From contig NZ_JBBIXN010000007.1 in assembly GCF_037646455.1 (NCBI RefSeq), positions 140,488 to 204,487 of the forward strand: DNA of 64,000 nt. Reading direction: 5' to 3'. The position numbers and the translations under genes were made by a program. The notes under the pieces are model-generated. The model was not told the DNA's origin. It was given only the letters and a program-made list of their open reading frames with translations, and did not search any database. Source of the stretch: Draconibacterium mangrovi_A (GTDB lineage: Bacteria > Bacteroidota > Bacteroidia > Bacteroidales > Prolixibacteraceae). Positions 1-7,323 of the stretch are shown one piece after another (within the stretch, counting starts at the first letter, position 1; the number at the start of each line of letters is the position of its first letter).

Positions 1-1206
1 CGATTCGTTTGCCATCCAGATATTTCCATCTTTATCGCTGCACAGGTCCATAACCGCTTTCGCATTCAGGCTATTGGCATTACCAATCAAAGGCAGGTAG
101 TTAATTATTTTGAAAAACGGCTCGTTTTTAGGAATAAAGTTCAATCCGCCACCAAACCCGCCAAGCCAGATATTCCCGAATGAATCCTGAAAAACAGTCT
201 GCACCGACAAACTCGATAATCCATCTTGCGTTTCGGAAGCCAGAATGTGTTGGAATTTTGCATTTGAAGCGTTTGGATGAACGCTCAGTTCTTTTAAATC
301 GAGGATGTTCAATCCGCCACCTTCTGTTCCAATGTATAATTTGTGGTCATCAGTTTCAATCATTTTCTGAATGAAATTATTGGAAATGGACTGCGGATTT
401 TTAGGATCGTTTCTGAAATTGATCATCCTGTTGGTTTCGGGATCAAATAAAGTAAGCCCGTTTCTTGTCCCGATCCAGATCCGACCGGATGAGTCTTTAA
501 GCACACTTGTTACAGTGTTATCAGCCAGCGAATTAGGATCATTGGGATCGTGCTTAAAATTTACAGCAGTTTCTGTTACGGTGTTAATTATACTCAGTCC
601 TTCAGTAACATGTCCTACATAAACCCTTTCATTCGAATCGTGCATAACACACCAGTTATAATTCGATCCTATTCCCGAAACATTGGATTGGCTGTAATTG
701 GTAAATTGTTTTGTTTCTCTGTCCAGGACATCGATCCCGCCACCGTATGTGGCAAACCAAATATTCCCCTGTTTATCCTGATGGATCTGCGTTATTCCAT
801 TGGACGAAAGGTCGTTGGCATCAGGATTTCCATAATCATGTTCGTAATGCGTAAAAACATGTGTTTTATAGTTGTAGGCATCAACGCCATTCTTCTCTGA
901 AGCAATCCATATAATGTCATCAAATTTGTCAGCTAAAACAGAATTTAAAACATTACTGCAGATCGAATTGGGATCAGTTTCCGAAGCCTGATAAACCGTA
1001 AAAGTATGCGAATCAAATCGGTTTAATCCATCTTTTGTACAAATCCAGATAAATCCTTCTCTGTCCTGTGTTATGCTTACCACATTATTGTTCGACAGTC
1101 CCTGTTCAACCCCCAGCTTTTGAACTCCAATCGCCCAAACATTCGCCAAAGCTCCTGTTATAAAGCAAATTAACAGCCCCCATCGTTTTAGTCTACTCAT
1201 CTCCAT
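1..1206 (-). CDS. Propeller-type two-component sensor/regulator (HTCS-like), N-terminal part, runs off the left edge
   Basis: This reading frame is open from the window edge to 1206 on the minus strand. I translated at least seven repeats of the two-component-regulator propeller type, with signatures such as GFIWICTKDGLNRFD, GNIWFATYGGGIDVLD, GRIWIGTRNGLTLFD and GNIWLGGFGGGLN. Such repeats form the periplasmic sensor of hybrid two-component systems or of propeller-sensor histidine kinases, which detect oligosaccharides and switch on PUL genes. The start is probably ATG at 1204-1206 or 1198-1200, because a hydrophobic signal sequence (LLICFITGALANVWA) follows immediately. In-frame ATGs also exist at 1258-1260, 1282-1284 and 1285-1287. 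The kinase, receiver and AraC parts would lie to the left of the window, so hybrid versus simple kinase cannot be told. It is divergent from the PUL enzymes and is the obvious candidate regulator for them (inference). Confidence 0.88.
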   Translation of the reverse strand, partial: MEMSRLKRWGLLICFITGALANVWAIGVQKLGVEQGLSNNNVVSITQDREGFIWICTKDGLNRFDSHTFTVYQASETDPNSICSNVLNSVLADKFDDIIWIASEKNGVDAYNYKTHVFTHYEHDYGNPDANDLSSNGITQIHQDKQGNIWFATYGGGIDVLDRETKQFTNYSQSNVSGIGSNYNWCVMHDSNERVYVGHVTEGLSIINTVTETAVNFKHDPNDPNSLADNTVTSVLKDSSGRIWIGTRNGLTLFDPETNRMINFRNDPKNPQSISNNFIQKMIETDDHKLYIGTEGGGLNILDLKELSVHPNASNAKFQHILASETQDGLSSLSVQTVFQDSFGNIWLGGFGGGLNFIPKNEPFFKIINYLPLIGNANSLNAKAVMDLCSDKDGNIWMANES

Positions 1207-1472
1207 CTTTATTCTCAGGTTTCGATCAGGCGTAAATTTAATGAAAAACTGCCTAGCCATAATACTTGTATCTACAGTTTTCATCATTGACTAATTTCTG
1301 TTTACTCAATGACGAGTCCTTGTTAGTACATTAATAGTAAAGTAAAGTAGCTTTACGAGGAAGAAAATACAGAGGATTGGATGATATTAGAAATCAGCTC
1401 CCTGGGTGAGCATCGAAGTGGCTGATTTGACAAATTCAGAAATCTGTTTTCGAACGAACTGAAACTATCAAC

Positions 1473-2051
1473 ATGTGCACAAAAATAAGACTAAGCCTGG
1501 TTAGCTTGATGATTATATTAAGTAGTCTCAACAGCTGCGATGTTAGGCATGATGATAGTAGTCAAAAACAACTGTTCGATCTGAACTGGAAATTTAATCG
1601 CGGTAATTATGTTTTTGCCACCGAGCTTGAAATGAACGATAAAAACTGGCGGGATGTTGATCTTCCACACAATTGGAGCAATGACAAAAAATTACTGTTA
1701 ACTACCTCAAATACAGCTGCCGGCAATGACTCTTCAGGAATAGGCTGGTACCGCAAACATTTCGAAATTCCCAACAACTGGCACGAGAAAAGCATTCTTA
1801 TTAATTTTGAAGGAATCTGCGAACAAAATAAGATTTTCGTCAACGGAATTGCTATCAAGACTCCACAACATGCAAAGTGCGTATTTGAAGCACCGCTTAA
1901 TCCTTACCTGAACTTCGATGGCAAAAATGTAATTGCAATTCAGGTAATGAATACCAAACAAGAAGACGGAAACTGGAGTGCTGCTTCCGGAATATACAAG
2001 CACGTTTGGCTAATTATTAAAGATCCTCCGAAAAGCCAGAAGAAAGATTGA
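1473..2051 (+). CDS. Stand-alone GH2 N-terminal sugar-binding (jelly-roll) domain lipoprotein
   Basis: This 192-aa protein starts with a lipoprotein signal (SLVSLMIILSSLNSC; Cys about residue 22). The rest is only the N-terminal beta-sandwich of glycoside hydrolase family 2: NWKFNRGNY, DVDLPHNWS, GIGWYRKHFEIP, NFEGICEQNKIFVNG, and SGIYKHVWL at the end. The same landmarks occur in order in the full-length GH2 at 52137-54608 (DLPHDWS, GIGWYRKQ, FEGVYNRSEVFVNG, SGIYRDVWV). The central immunoglobulin and TIM-barrel catalytic domains are absent, so it cannot be a beta-galactosidase by itself. It may be a surface carbohydrate-binding lipoprotein or the remnant of a truncated GH2 gene. The protein ends cleanly at TGA and I saw no GH2 remnants in the 317 bases after it. 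A motif resembling the shared operator lies just upstream (1427-1440). Confidence 0.75.
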   Translation: MCTKIRLSLVSLMIILSSLNSCDVRHDDSSQKQLFDLNWKFNRGNYVFATELEMNDKNWRDVDLPHNWSNDKKLLLTTSNTAAGNDSSGIGWYRKHFEIPNNWHEKSILINFEGICEQNKIFVNGIAIKTPQHAKCVFEAPLNPYLNFDGKNVIAIQVMNTKQEDGNWSAASGIYKHVWLIIKDPPKSQKKD

Positions 2052-2368
2052 ATTTTCTTATTTCTTTGAAGGTCCTGTAACCTAATTTACCAATGAATGA
2101 CGTGCGTACTGTTATGCACATTTTCTGATTACCTTTTGACGAGTTTGTATTTACCTTAATAATCGGGTAAAAGTACTTTTGTAGCCGACTTATGAATTTA
2201 ACGATCATATTTTAAGATTGAGAACTAAACAAACTGTTCATCAAAGATGTTTTCTATCTTTGGCCGATCTTCCTTTAAAAAATCTTCCGGGAAACGGTAA
2301 TTCCACCTTGTGGATTTTAAATTCAAAGCAAAAATGACGCATAAAATTAGTCAGGAATAAACAAGCTT
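2052..2368. other. Intergenic region upstream of the PL11 gene
   Basis: I see no gene in these 317 bases. They carry a copy of the shared upstream motif at 2136-2149. Two Bacteroidota -7-like boxes of the form TAnnTTTG are also present: TACTTTTG at 2174-2181 and TATCTTTG at 2255-2262, the latter about 107 bases before the PL11 start codon. No clear -33 TTTG sits at the usual distance from the second box, so the promoter assignment is tentative. Confidence 0.5.
2136..2149 (+). promoter_or_regulatory. Copy of the shared upstream motif (TTGACGAGTTTGTA)
   Basis: This site lies 220 bases before the PL11 start. It matches the sites upstream of four other secreted-protein genes on this strand, of the fasciclin/SusC/SusD operon and of the GH2 gene at 52137. 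It may be the operator of the PUL regulator; the function is inferred from recurrence only. Confidence 0.45.
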
Positions 2369-5300
2369 ATGATGAAAAAAAATAAAAGAACATATACCAT
2401 ATTGCTCTCGTTATTGATCTTACTGGTGAGCAATGCTTCAATGGCTCAACGTTTTATGGAAAACCTCGATCATGGCCTGGTTGCTGTAAAAAAACCGGGT
2501 GGAGTAATTGTAAGTTGGCGAGTGCTTGGATCAGAATGGGATGATGTTGCTTATAACTTGTATCGGGATGGTTCATTAATTAATAGTGAACCAATAACCG
2601 GGGCCAGTAATTTGTGGGACAGGAACGGAGAATTAGGTTCAACTTATACCATCAAGACGGTAATTGATGGATTGGAGCACGAAACAAACGAATCGGCAGA
2701 TGTTTGGGAAAAGAATTACATCGATATTCCTGTCAGGGAAATCAATGAAGGTTCTTACATCCTGAACGATGCATCGGTAGGAGATTTGGATGGCGACGGT
2801 GAATACGAAATTGTAGTGAAGCGACTTGCTACCGACGGAGTGGAATCCAACTATTATCACTACCTGGAAGCTTACGAATTGGACGGTACTTTCCTGTGGG
2901 CGGTTAATATGGGTCCGAACATTTACAACGATGTGGAATTCAATTTTTTGGTATGGGACCTGGATTGCGACGGAAAAGCTGAAGTGATTCTGCGTACTTC
3001 TGATGGTTTTATCGATGGCGAAGGAAACAATATTGGAGATGCTGACAATGATGGAACCATCAATTACAGATATTCCATTTCATGGGTCGGATATCGTCAG
3101 GAAGGCCCCGATTACCTTTCGGTTTTAGATGGACAAACCGGTAAAGAACTGGACAGAGCAACTTATATTCCAAGAGGAGATTTAGGCGACTGGGGAAAAG
3201 CAGACGATGGTGGACACCGTGCAACCAAATGTATGTTTACGGTTGCCTACGAGGACGGAAAAACACCCAGTGTGGTATTTGGCCGTGGTATTTACGAACG
3301 AATTGTAATGGAATCGTGGGATTTCAAAAATGGAAGTCTGAGCAGAAACTGGCATTTCGACACCAACAATAATCCGGACTATGCAGGTTCGGGCTACCAC
3401 AATCTCACACAGGGCGATGTTGACTTCGATGGAAGAGACGAAGTGGTTTACGGATCGATGGTTCTTGATGACAACGGACAGGGCTTGTATTCAACAAAAT
3501 TAGGCCACGGCGATGCCCAGCATTTAACCGATATAAATCCCAACCGCGATGGACTGGAATATTTTGGATGCCTCGAAAATGCGACAGGTGGAGATTACCG
3601 CGATGCCGGAACCGGTGAGATACTGCATTATACTAATATTGGTCGCGATATGGGCCGGGCAGGCTGTGCCGATATAACACCCGATTATCCGGGCAATGAA
3701 ATGTGGGGCCCCAGTGGTTTCCCTTTTTTGAGTTCAACCGGCGAAGCGATTTCAAATTTAACTCCTCCCGGTTCAATGAACTTTTTTATCTGGTGGGATG
3801 GCGACCTTTCGCGCGAAATGCTCGATCATGCATGGTACAGCAACTACGGAGTTGGCACCATTACAAAATACAACAACGGCGCCAACACGCAACTTCTTTA
3901 CGCCGACGGGACCTTGTCGGATAACTGGACAAAAGGAAATCCGTCGTTAAGTGCTGATATTCTTGGCGACTGGCGCGAAGAAGTGATCTGGCGAACTTCG
4001 GACAACCGTGCTCTGCGTTTGTACATTACTACTGATATTACAACGACAAAAATTTATACTTTAATGCACGATCCGCAATATCGTGCAGCGATCGGGTGGC
4101 AACCCAATTCATACAACCAGCCTCCTCACCCAAGCTTTTTTATTGGAACTGATATGGATTCAGTACCACCTTCACCGATTCTTTTTCCCGGTCAAAAGGT
4201 TTGGACCTCAGGGAAATGGGACACTGGATCGAGTTCGGCATGGACATTGGATAATGTTACTGCAACATTTGAAGAAGATGATAAGGTGCTTTTCGATATT
4301 TCAGGCGACAGCAATACCGATGTAGTTCTTGAAGGCACTATTACACCGGCCGATATTCGGGTTATCTCCCCCACCGATTATGTTTTTTCGGGATCCGGAA
4401 GTATCGAAGGGACAACAGATTTGACAAAATCAGGTAGTGGAAATCTAACGCTGAACAACACGAACAATTACAACGGAGTTACCCGGATTTGGGATGGACA
4501 GCTGACCAATAACGGAGTACTTTCGAATAGCAAAGTTTACGTAAAACGTTTTGCCAACCTCGCAGGAAATGGTTCTTTTAACAAAGGCATTGTACTGGAG
4601 AATTACGCCAACCTGATTGTAAGTGATTCCAGGTCGGCTGCTGACACAATGTTTGTAAGCGGAACATTGGAAACCAACGCCAGTTCAACCATTTTCATGG
4701 ATCTTACAGATGATTATGAAGCGATTTCCAAAGTAAACGATTTGATTGTCGTGGATGGCATGGTGAAAATAGCCGGAGCAACTTCCATCGATATAAATCG
4801 GATAGACGGTGATCTGTCTCCTGGCGAGTATGTTTTGATGACCGTTAGCGATACCTTGCTCGGAAACCTTGAAAACATAACGATCGACGGTATTTCAGGA
4901 GTTCCGTACACGCTTGAATTTAATGATCACCAGCTAAAACTTGTGGTGGCGAATACCCGTACTCCCGGGAAAGTAGTTTGGGAAGGTGCGGTTGACAACA
5001 AATGGGACCTTTTCAATCGCCTGAACTGGTTAAATGAAGGATCGGCAGATTATTTCCTGGGTGAAGACTCGGTTGTTTTCGACGATAACGGACAGTCAAC
5101 ATCCATCGAAATTCTGGAAGAATATGCCATCAGTCATTTCCTTTTCGATTCAGATAAAGATTATAGTATTTATGGCTCAGGTTCTTTTACGGGGCAAGCA
5201 GATCTTGTAAAAAAAGGAGCAGGCAGTTTGACCATCGGAACTCAGAATACCTACACAGGTGCGACAATTATCGAAGAAGGAACGTTAAGAGTTCCGGAAT

Positions 5301-7099
5301 TGACCAATGCCGCATATCCTTCGGCCATAGGAACTGCCTCAGTTGATGCAGCCAACCTCGTAATTAATGGCGGAGAACTGGAAGTAACCAATACTGGTAA
5401 TATTACTACCGACAAAAGCATTACTCTTGGCGAGAACGATGGCGCAGTAAAAATGAACAGTTCGTCTTCGAACCTTACCATTTCAGGCTATTTAAGAGGA
5501 AATGGGCGGCTCATTAAAAACGGAAGCGGTACCTTATCCATCCAAAATAACAATTCACACAAAGGAACCGTCATCAATCAGGGGACAATTCAGTTAGCTG
5601 ATGATGCTGCGAACATCTCGGGACTTGGCGATACTGTTACTTTTAATGGTGGAACACTTGCCATGAATGATAATTCGGGTACGTGGACCAATGGTTGTGG
5701 CTGGCATATAGTAGTACCTGAAGGAAAAACCGGAACACTAAGGCTGGACAGCAGAAGTGAACTTACCGGAAAGCTTGTAGGTTCAGGAAAACTGATTCTG
5801 TTTACTCCTTTCGTGCGAAGTGATTTAAGCGGAAACTGGTCGAATTTTAACGGAACTATTGAAGTTACAACAGATGGTGATGGAGGAGACTGGCGAATCA
5901 ATAACAGTTATGGTTATGAGAATGCTTCAGTTAAACTAAACAACAACGTTTATGCGTACAACCTGATAAATGTTAATACCAAAATTGGCGCTCTTTCAGG
6001 AAGCAGCGGTGCCACCCTGGCTTCGGGAACATGGAGTGTCGGATACAACAATGCGGATGCAAGCTATTCGGGTTTGATCACCGGATCATCAAACATCAAT
6101 AAATATGGTAAAGGAAACTGGACAATTTCTCACGCCAATGACTACACCGGTGGAACAAATGTTTACGAAGGCATTTTAACTGTAGCCAATTCTTCGGGGA
6201 GTGCCACAGGATCGGGTGGAGTTTTTATTCGTGCAGGTGCTACGCTCGAAGGCAACGGATCCATCGACGGAACTGTAGGGATATATGCAGATGCCACCTG
6301 CAATTTGGGGGCCTTAGCCAATTTAAACGGTATAGTAAATGTTCAGGGCAGCCTTATTGGAAAAGGAAATATAAACGACAGGATAACGATTTTATCGGGC
6401 GGTATTCGTAAAGGAGATAATATTTTAAACGGACCGGTAGTTGTTCGTTCCAGGGGTACACTTTCGGGCGAAGGAAAGGTGAATGGCGAATTAACACTTT
6501 TCGATGGAGCCACAGTTGCGCCGGGAACAGACGGGATTGGAACGCTGGAATTTGCAAAGGAAGTGACTTTAGCCAGTGATGTGAATTTGGAAATCGAGAT
6601 CAATAAATCATTTGAAGAGAATGACGCACTGAAATCTGCCGAAATAATTACCCTTGCAGGGATTTTGTCAGTTTCCGAATTAAGCGGTAATCCGTTTGAA
6701 GCCGGAGACAGCTTTAAAATTCTGGATGCCAATAGCATAGAAGGCACTTTTGAGGCTATAGAACCTGAAACACCAGGCGAAGGTTTGAAGTGGGATCTTT
6801 CGGGTATCGCAGAAGGTATTCTTGGCGTAACAAATATAACGTCTGTAAATGTGCTTGAAAACGATGACCTGGTTATTTATCCAAATCCGGGAGAAGGAAC
6901 TTTTTACTTAAAACTGAAATCGGCGGACGTCATAAAATCCATTTCAGTTACGAATTTAGAAGGGCGCACAATTTATTCTGATGTTCCCAATTCTTCCCGG
7001 CGAATTAAATTGGATTTGCAAGATCAACCGGCCGGAATATATTTCTTAAGTGTTCGTTTTACGGATAAAGAAATCATCAAAAAATTAGTTATTCAGTAG
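2369..7099 (+). CDS. PL11 rhamnogalacturonan lyase with autotransporter-type (PATR) repeats and T9SS sorting domain
   Basis: A 1576-aa secreted protein with a signal peptide (residues 1-26, ending NASMA). Residues about 27-605 match polysaccharide lyase family 11: RFMENLDHGLVAV, GGVIVSWRVLGSE, NLYRDG, SVGDLDGDGEYEIVVK, GGHRATKCMF and LSADILGDWREEV. PL11 enzymes cleave the rhamnogalacturonan-I backbone by beta-elimination and bind calcium; the repeated Asp/Gly-rich DGDG-type loops here fit that. Residues about 610-1460 are a long series of passenger-type beta-strand repeats (LTKSGSGNLTLNNTNNYNG, KYGKGNWTISHANDYTGGT), as in autotransporter adhesins. Residues about 1495-1576 are a Por/T9SS type A sorting domain (VIYPNPGEG to KKLVIQ). 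The protein is probably exported through T9SS and anchored or released at the cell surface. PL11 catalytic domains alone are about 600 aa, so more than half of this protein is non-catalytic. Confidence 0.9.
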   Translation: MMKKNKRTYTILLSLLILLVSNASMAQRFMENLDHGLVAVKKPGGVIVSWRVLGSEWDDVAYNLYRDGSLINSEPITGASNLWDRNGELGSTYTIKTVIDGLEHETNESADVWEKNYIDIPVREINEGSYILNDASVGDLDGDGEYEIVVKRLATDGVESNYYHYLEAYELDGTFLWAVNMGPNIYNDVEFNFLVWDLDCDGKAEVILRTSDGFIDGEGNNIGDADNDGTINYRYSISWVGYRQEGPDYLSVLDGQTGKELDRATYIPRGDLGDWGKADDGGHRATKCMFTVAYEDGKTPSVVFGRGIYERIVMESWDFKNGSLSRNWHFDTNNNPDYAGSGYHNLTQGDVDFDGRDEVVYGSMVLDDNGQGLYSTKLGHGDAQHLTDINPNRDGLEYFGCLENATGGDYRDAGTGEILHYTNIGRDMGRAGCADITPDYPGNEMWGPSGFPFLSSTGEAISNLTPPGSMNFFIWWDGDLSREMLDHAWYSNYGVGTITKYNNGANTQLLYADGTLSDNWTKGNPSLSADILGDWREEVIWRTSDNRALRLYITTDITTTKIYTLMHDPQYRAAIGWQPNSYNQPPHPSFFIGTDMDSVPPSPILFPGQKVWTSGKWDTGSSSAWTLDNVTATFEEDDKVLFDISGDSNTDVVLEGTITPADIRVISPTDYVFSGSGSIEGTTDLTKSGSGNLTLNNTNNYNGVTRIWDGQLTNNGVLSNSKVYVKRFANLAGNGSFNKGIVLENYANLIVSDSRSAADTMFVSGTLETNASSTIFMDLTDDYEAISKVNDLIVVDGMVKIAGATSIDINRIDGDLSPGEYVLMTVSDTLLGNLENITIDGISGVPYTLEFNDHQLKLVVANTRTPGKVVWEGAVDNKWDLFNRLNWLNEGSADYFLGEDSVVFDDNGQSTSIEILEEYAISHFLFDSDKDYSIYGSGSFTGQADLVKKGAGSLTIGTQNTYTGATIIEEGTLRVPELTNAAYPSAIGTASVDAANLVINGGELEVTNTGNITTDKSITLGENDGAVKMNSSSSNLTISGYLRGNGRLIKNGSGTLSIQNNNSHKGTVINQGTIQLADDAANISGLGDTVTFNGGTLAMNDNSGTWTNGCGWHIVVPEGKTGTLRLDSRSELTGKLVGSGKLILFTPFVRSDLSGNWSNFNGTIEVTTDGDGGDWRINNSYGYENASVKLNNNVYAYNLINVNTKIGALSGSSGATLASGTWSVGYNNADASYSGLITGSSNINKYGKGNWTISHANDYTGGTNVYEGILTVANSSGSATGSGGVFIRAGATLEGNGSIDGTVGIYADATCNLGALANLNGIVNVQGSLIGKGNINDRITILSGGIRKGDNILNGPVVVRSRGTLSGEGKVNGELTLFDGATVAPGTDGIGTLEFAKEVTLASDVNLEIEINKSFEENDALKSAEIITLAGILSVSELSGNPFEAGDSFKILDANSIEGTFEAIEPETPGEGLKWDLSGIAEGILGVTNITSVNVLENDDLVIYPNPGEGTFYLKLKSADVIKSISVTNLEGRTIYSDVPNSSRRIKLDLQDQPAGIYFLSVRFTDKEIIKKLVIQ

Positions 7100-7222
7100 T
7101 TTTTGCTCATTTTATTGCAGGCGACAAATTCATTCAGTAACAACAGGAAATTTTCGTGTTCGCCAAAGTCAGGTTTAAGGATAAAAAATTTGCAGAGTTT
7201 AAGATTCTCATTTGACCTATTC

Positions 7223-7236
7223 ATGACGCATTTATA
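7223..7236 (+). promoter_or_regulatory. Variant copy of the shared upstream motif (ATGACGCATTTATA) with adjacent -7-like box
   Basis: The site is about 90 bases upstream of the GH30-like gene. A TAnnTTTG box (TAGTTTTG, 7250-7257) follows 13 bases later, so the motif would overlap the -33 region of a Bacteroidota promoter. This is a weaker match than the copies at 13187 and 18004. Confidence 0.35.
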
Positions 7237-7323
7237 ATGATCCCCTTGTTAGTTTTGCCGGGGAGAAACAGACTGTATTTAAACCTATTTTGTTTGTTTC
7301 GGTTTTAATATAAAATAAGACCA

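Noticed and set aside
2052..2368. Remnants of a GH2 catalytic domain after the short GH2 lipoprotein gene
   Set aside because: Reading the region for GH2 landmarks (NEVD, GSEN, RTSHNP-type blocks) gave nothing, so a simple recent frameshift is not supported.
5590..6747. Long minus-strand open frames opposite the PL11 repeat region
   Set aside because: They follow from the biased codon use of the Ser/Gly/Asn-rich repeats on the plus strand and have Pro/Ser-rich low-complexity translations.
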